Part shown: positions 57,012 to 64,000 of the stretch, piece after piece | How positions within the stretch are numbered: position 1 is the first letter of the stretch | How the letters are laid out: every line of letters starts with the position of its first letter | DNA from: Rhizobium sp. C1 | Lineage (GTDB): Bacteria; Pseudomonadota; Alphaproteobacteria; Rhizobiales; Rhizobiaceae | Reading direction: 5' to 3' | Length of the DNA: 64,000 bases | Assembly (NCBI RefSeq): GCF_021026335.1 | Contig: NZ_JAJNCY010000004.1 | Location: 186,001 to 250,000 of the forward strand | Notes under the pieces: model-generated | The model's input: only the letters and a program-made list of their open reading frames with translations | Database searches by the model: none | Told to the model about the DNA's origin: nothing | Translations under genes and position numbers: made by a program

Positions 57012-57488
57012 ATGGCTGATCACGATGCGCGAGCGATAGCAAATGAATTTTTGCTTCGGCGAGCAGACGATGCTTGGCCGAGACAGATGTATATTCAGAA
57101 ACTCTGCCATATTGCAAATGGCTGGAATTTGGCGATTAACGGCGAGCCTTTGATCCGAGAGTTACCTGAAGCATGGGATAACGGCCCTGTATTCCGGTCC
57201 ATTTGGGATCACATCAAATCTTTCGGATATCGAGGAGAATATAATACTCTTGTAGATCCGAAAACAGATTCTGTCATACGTGAGAATATAACGGAAGATG
57301 AGCAAAAAGTGATTGACAGGGTCTGGTCGAAGTACGGCCACCTCGGCGCTTCTACTTTATCAAAGCTTACACATGAGGCGAACTCCCCTTGGGAAAAGGC
57401 TTACTTTTCGCGCGGAAGAAACGCAAATCTAAGCATGGAAGATATTCGAGAGCACTACATCGATCTGGCACTGGCAGGACGTGGCTAA
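57012..57488 (+). CDS. Panacea/SocA-type (DUF4065) antitoxin-like protein
   Basis: The 158-residue product has the Panacea-domain core QKLCHIANGWNLAING and ELPEAWDNGPVFRSIWDHIK, found in SocA and in the PanA antitoxins that neutralise diverse toxins. The ATG at 57012 has GAGGAA eight bases upstream. Base composition differs sharply from its surroundings: two 60-base lines I counted (57061, 57241) are 45% and 37% G+C, against roughly 60% in neighbours, and AGA/ATA/TTA codons are frequent. It overlaps the next gene by eight bases. Acquisition by transfer is likely. Confidence 0.85.
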   Translation: MADHDARAIANEFLLRRADDAWPRQMYIQKLCHIANGWNLAINGEPLIRELPEAWDNGPVFRSIWDHIKSFGYRGEYNTLVDPKTDSVIRENITEDEQKVIDRVWSKYGHLGASTLSKLTHEANSPWEKAYFSRGRNANLSMEDIREHYIDLALAGRG

Positions 57489-57912
57489 GAGACCCACTCA
57501 TGTAAGTCTTGAAGACTTGGAGAACGCGCCGCTAGCTCTTGCGGACACGACGACTCCGTCCAGTGTCAACGATGACCAATGGCGCGAGCGATTTACAACA
57601 GTTGCGGAGGAAAAGTCGCAACTGTTAGAGGAGCAGCTCCGTCTCAAGGAACAAATCAGTGAACTCAAGCAGAAACTGAATACAAAAAGTATTCTAGATG
57701 AAATGTTAAAGCCTTACGCCGGTAAGGCCTTTTGGTTTATGTGCTCGTATGCATCTTACGTTGGAATAGTTATTCTTATGAATGGCTTCGGATGTTTCCA
57801 TACACCGATCCAAGAGTCCGTAATGCAATTCCTTGTCGGCTCAACGGCTGCCACTGTAATAGGTCTGGTGGGCATGGTGTTGACCGGGATATTTGTGGGG
57901 GCACGGAAGTAA
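57481..57912 (+). CDS. Putative two-TM partner of the Panacea protein (candidate toxin)
   Basis: The 143-residue protein starts at a GTG inside the end of the preceding gene. It has a polar N-terminus with a coiled coil (EEKSQLLEEQLRLKEQISEL) and two membrane segments (FWFMCSYASYVGIVILMNGF and TAATVIGLVGMVLTGIFVG) near the C-terminus. I recognise no named family. Overlap with a Panacea antitoxin makes it a candidate toxin, perhaps membrane-acting as some PanT proteins are; this is inference. It shares the low GC of its partner. Confidence 0.7.
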   Translation: MAKRPTHVSLEDLENAPLALADTTTPSSVNDDQWRERFTTVAEEKSQLLEEQLRLKEQISELKQKLNTKSILDEMLKPYAGKAFWFMCSYASYVGIVILMNGFGCFHTPIQESVMQFLVGSTAATVIGLVGMVLTGIFVGARK

Positions 57913-59100
57913 TTGTTCATCCCCTTCTTCCTCGAGCTGAAGGCCGCGAAGGTTCCCGTTTCGCTTCGGGAATATCTGACGCTGCTGGAAGGCATGGAGA
58001 CGGGGCTGGTCGATTTCGATGTCGAGGGCTTCTACTACCTCTCCCGTGCCACGCTGGTGAAGGACGAGCGCTTCATTGATCGCTTCGATCAAGTCTTCGC
58101 GCAGGTTTTCAAGGGCCTCGAGGCCGTGTCCGGCAGCGCCGATGCCGTCGATCCCACCGATATTCCCGATGAGTGGCTGCGCCGCATGGCGGAGAAGTTC
58201 CTCACCGAAGAGGAAAAGGCGCTGGTCAAATCGCTCGGCGGTTTCGAGGCGCTGATGGAGACGCTGAAACAGCGCCTCGCCGAACAGCAGGGCCGCCATC
58301 AGGGCGGCAACAAATGGATCGGCACAGCCGGTACCTCCCCCTTCGGGGCTTATGGCTATAACCCGGAAGGCGTACGCATCGGCCAGGACAAGTCGCGCAA
58401 CCGGCGCGCCGTCAAAGTATGGGACCGCCGCGACTTCAGAAACCTCGACGACAATGTCGAGATCGGCACACGCAACATCAAGGTCGCGCTGAAGCGCCTG
58501 CGCAAATGGATCCGACAGGGCGCCGACGAGGAACTGGATCTGGGCGGCACGATCCGCTCCACCGCCGAACACGGCTATCTCGATGTGAAGACGCGACCTG
58601 AGCGGCGCAACGCGGTCAAGCTCTTGATGTTCTTCGATATCGGCGGCTCGATGGACGATCACATCAAGGTGGCGGAAGAGCTGTTTTCGGCGGCGAAGTC
58701 CGAGTTCAAGCACATGGAATATTTCTACTTCCACAATTGCGTCTATGAGGGTGTGTGGAAGGACAACAAGCGCCGCAGGGTTGACGTGACTTCGACCTTC
58801 GACGTCATCCGCACCTTCGGCTCCGATTACAAGGCGATCTTCGTCGGGGACGCGGCGATGGCGCCTTACGAAATTTCCCATCCCGGCGGCTCGGTGGAGC
58901 ACTGGAATGCGGAAGCCGGCGCCGTCTGGCTCGACCGGCTGACCAGCCATTTCACCAAGAGCGTCTGGATCAACCCCGTGAAGGAAGAATATTGGGGTTA
59001 CAGCCAGTCCACGCAGATGCTGCGCACGCTGATGAACGGCCGCATGTATCCCCTGACCCTCGGCGGGCTGGAAAACGCCACCCGCGAACTCTCTCGATAA
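57913..59100 (+). CDS. CoxE-like VWA domain protein (MoxR partner)
   Basis: The 395-residue protein starts MFIPFFLELKAAKVPVSLRE from a TTG directly abutting the previous stop codon. It ends in a VWA domain with the MIDAS-like DIGGSMDD, followed by conserved FVGDAAMAPYE. VWA/CoxE proteins act with MoxR ATPases in assembly of metalloenzymes. In many rhizobia the moxR gene is adjacent; here it is 2.1 kb upstream, past metA and the low-GC pair. The TTG start and very short spacing suggest that its original 5' end was altered. Confidence 0.88.
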   Translation: MFIPFFLELKAAKVPVSLREYLTLLEGMETGLVDFDVEGFYYLSRATLVKDERFIDRFDQVFAQVFKGLEAVSGSADAVDPTDIPDEWLRRMAEKFLTEEEKALVKSLGGFEALMETLKQRLAEQQGRHQGGNKWIGTAGTSPFGAYGYNPEGVRIGQDKSRNRRAVKVWDRRDFRNLDDNVEIGTRNIKVALKRLRKWIRQGADEELDLGGTIRSTAEHGYLDVKTRPERRNAVKLLMFFDIGGSMDDHIKVAEELFSAAKSEFKHMEYFYFHNCVYEGVWKDNKRRRVDVTSTFDVIRTFGSDYKAIFVGDAAMAPYEISHPGGSVEHWNAEAGAVWLDRLTSHFTKSVWINPVKEEYWGYSQSTQMLRTLMNGRMYPLTLGGLENATRELSR

Positions 59101-59125
59101 GCTTTCAAGACATAGAGGACATACC

Positions 59126-60139
59126 ATGGACGCTGAACTGTTCGGCAAGACGGCCAAGGGCGAAGACGTGCACCGCGTCACCATTTCCGGCGGCGGGCTG
59201 ACCGCCCATGTGTTGACCTGGGGTGCGGTGATCCAGGACCTGCGGCTGGATGGCCATGACGCGCCGCTGTCGCTGGGCTTCGAGAAATTCGAGGATTACC
59301 CGCTGCACTCCTCCTATTTCGGCGCGACGCCCGGCCGCTGCTCCAACCGCATCGCGGAGGGCAAATTCACGCTCGACGGCAAGACGATCCAGCTGGAGAA
59401 GAACGAGAAGGGCATCGGCCACCTGCATGGCGGCTCGGACGGCATTGCCAAACGCATCTGGACGATCGAGGCGCTGGCGGCCAACTCCGTCACCTTGAGC
59501 ATTGTCGATCCCGATGGCCGCGCCGGCTATCCGGGCAATGCGACGATCAAGGCAATCTTCACGCTCAAGGACGGCGGCTGCCTCTCGATCGTCTATGAAT
59601 CCACGACCGACGCGCCGACCCCGGTGAATATCTGCAATCACAGCTATTTCAATCTCGATGGCGGCGAGAGCATCATCGACCATGAACTGCAGATTGACGC
59701 CTATAGCTACCTGCCGACCGATGCCGCGCAGATCCCGACCGGCGAGACGCCTGACATCGCCGGCACAGGCTACGATTTCCGTAGCCTTCGACCGATCCGC
59801 AAGGTCGAGAACGGCGAACAGGTGCTCTATGACCACAATTTCTGCCTCTCGAAGGAACGCGTCGCCAAGCGCAAGGTCGCGACGCTGAAAAGCCCGAAAT
59901 CCGGCGTCTCCATGGATGTGCTGACAACGGAGCCGGGCGTGCAGGTCTATGCCGCCTTCAAGCTCGACGTCCCCGTCCCCGGTCTCGGCGGCCGCCACTA
60001 CGGCCCCTATGCAGGCCTTTGCATGGAAACGCAGGTCTGGCCGGATGCCGTCAATCACGCGAGCTTCCCCAACGCCATCCTCCGCCCCGGCGAGGTGCTA
60101 CGGCAGGAAACGGACTACGTTTTCAAGAAGCACGCCTGA
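59126..60139 (+). CDS. Aldose 1-epimerase
   Basis: A 337-residue galactose mutarotase-like enzyme that interconverts alpha and beta anomers of hexoses. The family landmarks TPGRCSNRIAEG (as ATPGRCSNRIA), GHLHGGSDGI with the catalytic-type histidines, and NICNHSYFNLDG are present, with a late catalytic-Glu region LCMETQVWPDAVNH. It lies 25 bases after the VWA gene and may be cotranscribed, although no sugar operon surrounds it. Confidence 0.94.
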   Translation: MDAELFGKTAKGEDVHRVTISGGGLTAHVLTWGAVIQDLRLDGHDAPLSLGFEKFEDYPLHSSYFGATPGRCSNRIAEGKFTLDGKTIQLEKNEKGIGHLHGGSDGIAKRIWTIEALAANSVTLSIVDPDGRAGYPGNATIKAIFTLKDGGCLSIVYESTTDAPTPVNICNHSYFNLDGGESIIDHELQIDAYSYLPTDAAQIPTGETPDIAGTGYDFRSLRPIRKVENGEQVLYDHNFCLSKERVAKRKVATLKSPKSGVSMDVLTTEPGVQVYAAFKLDVPVPGLGGRHYGPYAGLCMETQVWPDAVNHASFPNAILRPGEVLRQETDYVFKKHA

Positions 60140-60151
60140 TCGGGGACGACG

Positions 60152-61825
60152 ATGGATGAAGCAGCGGCGAGCAGCGGCAGTCTGAAAAAACCCGGTAGCC
60201 GCGACATCGTCGCCGGTCTTTCCGTCGCTGGCCTGCTGCTTCCGGAAGCCGTGGCCTATGCAACGATCGCCGGCCTGCCGCCTGGCCGCGCGGTCTATGC
60301 GGCCGTGGCCGGCTGTTTCGTCTATGCATGGATCGGCCGCAGCCGTTTTGCAGTCGTTTCGGCGACCTCATCGTCTGCCGCAATCCTCGCGGCCATGCTC
60401 GCCACCTTTCCGGGCGATGCCGCAACCAAATCGGTTCTGGCGACGCTCGCCATCGCCATTGCCGGTCTCGTCTTTCTGGCCGCCCGGGCCTTTCGGCTTG
60501 GGCTCCTGACCGGCTTCATTGCAAGGCCCGTGCTGCGCGGCTTCGCCTTCGGCCTTGCGGTGTCCATCATTCTGCATCAATTGCCTTCGATTACCGGCGT
60601 GCCGGTGAAAGCGGACGACATCTTCGACTTCATTGCCGGACTGGTGAAGACCATCCCGGAATGGAAACCGGCCGGCCCGATTGCTGCGGCGCTGTCACTC
60701 GCCGTCCTGTTCGGCACGCGCCGATGGCCGCTCTTTCCGGCTGCCTTTGCCGTAGTGATCGTTGGGGCAAGCCTGTCACTGGCATTCGACCTTCCCCGCT
60801 ATGGACTCAAGGAGACGGGACTCTTGTCCCTGACGCTGGAATGGCCGCATTGGCCAAACCTCGCGCTGGCCGACATCTCGCGCCTGATCCAGCTGACATT
60901 GCCTCTCGTGCTGATCCTCTTTGCCGAAAGCTGGGGGACGATGCGGGCGCTGGCGCTGCGCCACGGCGACACGATCGAGCCGGATCGCGAACTGGCAGCG
61001 CTCGGCCTATGCAACCTCGCCGCAGCGCTCGTTCAGGGCATGCCGGTGGGTGCCGGCTTTTCGGCGGGCAACGCGAATGAGGCTGCGGGTGCTGAGAGCC
61101 GCTGGTCGAGCGTCATTGCCGCCGGCGCCCTGGCCGTGCTGGTCGTGATCGCCTCCGGCCTGATTGCCCATCTGCCCGAGGCCGTGCTGGCCGCCATCGT
61201 GATTTCGGCGCTCGCCCACGCACTCGACCCCTCGCCGCTCATTCGCCTCTGGAAGATCGACCGAGATCAGTGGATTGCGCTCGCTGCCGCCGGCGGCGTG
61301 CTCGTCTTCGGCGTGGTCAACGGCATGTTGCTGGCGGTAGCCTTTTCGGTCGCCGCGCTGATGAGCCGGCTGGCACTGCCGCAGATTGCCCGCCTCGGAC
61401 GCCTCCCCGGCACGCACGACTTCGCCGATATCGCGCGCCATCCGGAAGCGCAAGTGCCCGAACATGTCGGCATCTGGCGCCCCTCCGAGCCGCTCTTCTT
61501 CGCCAATGCCGAGCGGACGCTCGCCACCATCGCGACAGAAGCCGAGAGGGACCCAGCGATAAAAGTGGTAATCCTCAGCCTTGAGGAGACTTTCAATCTC
61601 GACAGCACGGCTCTGGAAGCCATCCAGGAAACCGACAAGCGGATCGCCGCTAACGGCCGCACATTTCTCCTCGCGCGCGCCCGCGACCCGGTGCGCGATA
61701 TCCTGACCGCCGCCGGGGCTGACAAGCTCGTCGGGTGGGCATATTACAGTGTCGAGGACGCGGCCGAGGCCGCGCGCCAGATCGTCACGCAAGCCATTTC
61801 GAGCCGGATTCCGGAAACGATTTAG
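60152..61825 (+). CDS. SulP family inorganic anion transporter
   Basis: The 557-residue protein has about 10-14 membrane segments starting DIVAGLSVAGLLLPEAVAYATIAGL, the SulP signature, and a cytoplasmic STAS domain (about 430-550) with the regulatory loop LDSTALEAIQETD. SulP proteins carry sulfate, bicarbonate or dicarboxylates; the substrate is not shown here. Thirteen bases separate it from the epimerase gene. Confidence 0.93.
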   Translation: MDEAAASSGSLKKPGSRDIVAGLSVAGLLLPEAVAYATIAGLPPGRAVYAAVAGCFVYAWIGRSRFAVVSATSSSAAILAAMLATFPGDAATKSVLATLAIAIAGLVFLAARAFRLGLLTGFIARPVLRGFAFGLAVSIILHQLPSITGVPVKADDIFDFIAGLVKTIPEWKPAGPIAAALSLAVLFGTRRWPLFPAAFAVVIVGASLSLAFDLPRYGLKETGLLSLTLEWPHWPNLALADISRLIQLTLPLVLILFAESWGTMRALALRHGDTIEPDRELAALGLCNLAAALVQGMPVGAGFSAGNANEAAGAESRWSSVIAAGALAVLVVIASGLIAHLPEAVLAAIVISALAHALDPSPLIRLWKIDRDQWIALAAAGGVLVFGVVNGMLLAVAFSVAALMSRLALPQIARLGRLPGTHDFADIARHPEAQVPEHVGIWRPSEPLFFANAERTLATIATEAERDPAIKVVILSLEETFNLDSTALEAIQETDKRIAANGRTFLLARARDPVRDILTAAGADKLVGWAYYSVEDAAEAARQIVTQAISSRIPETI

Positions 61826-61864
61826 TTTCCGCATTCGCGCAAAACAAAAGATAGAGCACGTCCC

Positions 61865-62479
61865 ATGGGTCATGATTTCGAACCCCGACTCCACCCTGTG
61901 CTGATCGCCGACCTGCGTCCGACCCAGATGACGGTCGGTATGCGGGAGGTCTATCGCAAACGCCGCGAATGGCGCGACATGTCAGAACATGAGGACCGCG
62001 ATTTCCTCGGTGCCCATATGCTGCCCGCTGTCATCGGCCCCAAGGAACGATACTGGATCGTCGATCATCACCATCTGGCGCTGGCCCTGCACAAGGAAGG
62101 AGTCAAGCGCGTGCTGGTCTCCGCCATTGCCGATCTGAGCGCTCTGAGCAAGGACGAGTTCATGACCTTCATGGACAATCGCAACTGGCTGCATCCCTTC
62201 GACGGCGAAGGCGAGCGACAGCCTTTGAAGGCACTGCCGAAGCGGATCTGGGACCTCAAGGACGACCCGTTCCGCTCGCTTGCCGGCGCCGTGCGCGAGG
62301 CCGGCGGCTATGCCAAGGTCGCAACACCCTATACCGAATTCCTCTGGGCCGATTTCTATCGCCGCCGCATGAAACGGCCGGAAACCGACGACGAGTTCGA
62401 CGATGCGGCCGAAAAAGCGCTGAAACTGTCGCGCAGCAAGGATGCCAAGCATCTGCCCGGTTGGGTCGAGGGTGGCTAG
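61865..62479 (+). CDS. ParB-like nuclease/effector-domain protein (ParBc_2)
   Basis: The 204-residue protein begins MGHDFEPRLHPVLIADLRPTQM and has a ParB/Srx-like core (VIGPKERYWIVDHHHLALAL, about residues 57-76) characteristic of the putative ParB-like catalytic family PF08857. Its biochemical role is unsettled. The gene is bracketed by TAGAGCACGTCC at 61851-61862 and 62477-62488, parts of the palindromic repeat family. The stop codon TAG is inside the second copy. Confidence 0.85.
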   Translation: MGHDFEPRLHPVLIADLRPTQMTVGMREVYRKRREWRDMSEHEDRDFLGAHMLPAVIGPKERYWIVDHHHLALALHKEGVKRVLVSAIADLSALSKDEFMTFMDNRNWLHPFDGEGERQPLKALPKRIWDLKDDPFRSLAGAVREAGGYAKVATPYTEFLWADFYRRRMKRPETDDEFDDAAEKALKLSRSKDAKHLPGWVEGG

Positions 62480-62596
62480 AGCACGTCCAGCAAAAGTGCT
62501 TAAGCGGTTTTGCGTCCGGACTGCGAAAAACAAATAGATAGAGCACGTCCAGCGAAAGTGGAAACCGGTTTCGCGTCTGGAACTGCGCAAGACAAG
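62478..62596. repeat. Two tandem palindromic repeats (AGAGCACGTCCAGC type)
   Basis: Copies at 62478-62533 and 62541-62596 both read AGAGCACGTCCAGCrAAAGTG...GGTTTyGCGTCyGGACTGCG. They share the core with the GCAATTCC repeats at 14430 and 18222. The ParB-like stop codon lies at their edge. Confidence 0.8.
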
Positions 62597-62599
62597 GAC

Positions 62600-62629
62600 A
62601 AAAAACCGGCCCGCATCGCTGCGAGCCGG
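62600..62629 (-). terminator. Intrinsic terminator of gabD
   Basis: On the minus strand CCGGCTCGC pairs with GCGGGCCGG (one G-U) around a six-base loop and is followed by TTTTTT, about 25 bases after the stop codon. Confidence 0.85.
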
Positions 62630-62653
62630 CCTCTTTCATTCATATAGCCTGCA

Positions 62654-64000
62654 TTAGATGCTGAGGCAGAGATACTTGATCTCGGTATAGTCGTCGATGC
62701 CGTACTTGGAGCCTTCGCGGCCCTGACCCGACTGCTTGACGCCGCCGAACGGTGCGACTTCCGTGGAAATCAGGCCGGTATTGATGCCGACCATGCCATA
62801 TTCCAGCGCTTCGGCCACGCGGAAGATCTTCGAGACATCCTTCGAGTAGAAATAGGAAGCAAGACCGAACTCGGTATTGTTCGCCATTTCGATCACGTCG
62901 TCTTCCGTCTCGAACTTGAAGAGCGGCGCGACGGGACCGAAGGTCTCCTCGCGGGCGATCTTCATGTCGGTCGTGACACCGGTCAGAACCGTCGGCTGGA
63001 AGAAGAGGCCGCCACGTGCATCCGGCTTGCCGCCGAGCTTGACGGAGGCACCCTTGGACAGCGCGTCGGAGATATGATCCTCGACCTTTTCCATCGCCTT
63101 CGCCGTGATCAGCGGACCGGCATTGACGCCTTCTTCAAAGCCGTCGCCGACCTTGATCTGCGAGACGCGTGCAGCAAGTTTTTCGGCAAAGGCATCATAA
63201 ACGCCCGACTGGACATAGAGCCGGTTGGCGCAGACGCAGGTCTGGCCGTTGTTGCGATACTTCGATACGATCGCGCCTTCGACGGCGGCGTCGAGATCCG
63301 CATCGTCGAACACGATGAACGGCGCATTGCCACCAAGCTCGAGGCCGAGCTTCATGATCTGGTCGGCCGCCTGACGCATCAAGATGCGCCCGACATTGGT
63401 CGAGCCGGTGAAGGTGAGCTTGCGGACCTTGTCGTTCTCGGTGAATTCCTTGCCGATGGAGGAGGAATCCGTGCCTGTGACGACGTTGAAGATGCCGGCC
63501 GGAACGCCTGCGCGTTCGGCAAGGATCGCCAGCGACAGCGCCGAAAGCGGCGTTTCGGCAGCCGGCTTCGAGACCATGGCGCAACCGACGGCAATGGCAG
63601 GGGCCATCTTGCGGGCGAGCATGGCGTTCGGGAAGTTCCACGGCGTGATGGAGGCCACGACGCCGACCGGCTGCTTGATGATGATGATCCGCTTGTCGCC
63701 CTGGTGGCCGGGGATCGTGTCGCCATAAACGCGCTTGGCCTCTTCGCCGAACCATTCGACATAGGACGCGCCATAGAGGATTTCGCCGCGCGCTTCCGGC
63801 CAGGGCTTACCCATTTCCATGGTCAGGATCGTCGCCAGATCGTCGGCATTGGCGACCATCAGGTCGAAGAGCTTGCGAAGAACGGCAGCGCGCTCCTTGC
63901 CCGTCTTCTTGGCCCACGCCTTCTGCGCCTTGTAGGCGGCGTCGACGGCGCGGGCGGCTTCCGCACGGCCCATGTCGGGCAGCGTGGCGACATGTTCGCC
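62654..64000 (-). CDS. gabD: NAD(P)-dependent succinate-semialdehyde dehydrogenase (5' end outside window)
   Basis: GabD oxidises succinate semialdehyde to succinate, the end of the GABA shunt. Visible are the cofactor and catalytic parts: ITPWNFPNAML, TFTGSTNVGRIL, the catalytic Glu in LELGGNAPFIVF, the catalytic Cys in NNGQTCVCANR and the EETFGPVAPLF segment. The open frame continues to the window end (upstream residues GEHVATLPDMGRAEA), so about 40 N-terminal residues are missing. Other aldehyde dehydrogenases are close relatives, but the sequence pattern fits GabD best. Confidence 0.92.
   Translation of the reverse strand, partial: GEHVATLPDMGRAEAARAVDAAYKAQKAWAKKTGKERAAVLRKLFDLMVANADDLATILTMEMGKPWPEARGEILYGASYVEWFGEEAKRVYGDTIPGHQGDKRIIIIKQPVGVVASITPWNFPNAMLARKMAPAIAVGCAMVSKPAAETPLSALSLAILAERAGVPAGIFNVVTGTDSSSIGKEFTENDKVRKLTFTGSTNVGRILMRQAADQIMKLGLELGGNAPFIVFDDADLDAAVEGAIVSKYRNNGQTCVCANRLYVQSGVYDAFAEKLAARVSQIKVGDGFEEGVNAGPLITAKAMEKVEDHISDALSKGASVKLGGKPDARGGLFFQPTVLTGVTTDMKIAREETFGPVAPLFKFETEDDVIEMANNTEFGLASYFYSKDVSKIFRVAEALEYGMVGINTGLISTEVAPFGGVKQSGQGREGSKYGIDDYTEIKYLCLSI

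Overview
The window is a stretch of alphaproteobacterial chromosome, most likely from the Rhizobiaceae (Rhizobium/Agrobacterium group). Supporting features are GC-rich coding DNA with dense, often overlapping operons; the aerobic cobaltochelatase pair cobT/cobS; polyhydroxybutyrate genes phaR/phaA/phaB; a SAM-II riboswitch on metA; HemP with TonB; DUF1127, DUF1328, DUF2852 and DUF4189 proteins; and short palindromic repeats of the kind scattered through rhizobial genomes. I see no rRNA, tRNA, insertion sequence, integrase or CRISPR array. Almost everything is core genome.

Layout. 1-2.8 kb: a DUF218 gene and ftsX/ftsE on the minus strand, divergent from a conserved membrane protein. 2.8-16.2 kb: hpt, a single-domain response regulator, a minus-strand run argH-lptM-lysA-DUF4175, divergent tlpA, a lipoprotein, a phytase-like esterase, cobT, cobS and a J-domain protein. 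16.3-25.3 kb: bolA, a TetR regulator, two small envelope proteins, the overlapping aroK-aroB-hlyC unit, xerD, accA, an L,D-transpeptidase and a TusA-like protein. 25.5-34.8 kb: dacA with a His-rich G3E GTPase, an M20 hydrolase, a dienelactone hydrolase, an aldo/keto reductase, tonB, hemP and typA. 35-39.3 kb: a DUF1127 gene followed by four CCUCCUCCC-loop hairpins, then phaR, a DUF4189 protein and phaAB. 39.5-47.5 kb: a thioesterase, an unusual 0.8-kb intergenic region, a Suv3-like helicase, an S4 protein, fdxA, carD and an M48 protease. 47.7-54.7 kb: thiBPQ behind a TPP riboswitch, thiN and an ABC-F ATPase. 54.9-64 kb: a MoxR ATPase, metA with its SAM-II riboswitch, an AT-rich Panacea-domain/two-TM gene pair, a CoxE-like VWA protein, galM, a SulP transporter, a ParB-like protein and gabD (cut by the window end).

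How the genes work together. Cell division and envelope work is represented by FtsEX, XerD, DacA, L,D-transpeptidase and possibly LptM; amino-acid synthesis by LysA, ArgH, AroK/AroB and MetA; cofactors by CobST, ThiBPQ and ThiN; carbon storage by PhaR/A/B; iron by HemP/TonB. Control by RNA is prominent: a TPP riboswitch with a helix that can mask the thiB ribosome binding site, a SAM-II aptamer followed by an intrinsic terminator, and a tandem hairpin array resembling the cuckoo/CcsR small RNAs.

The most interesting places are the DUF1127-linked hairpin array (35090-35558), the intergenic block with 16 GANTC sites, six GTTAAC palindromes and a full CtrA consensus (39996-40640), and the low-GC Panacea/two-TM pair wedged against the start codon of the VWA gene (57012-57912).
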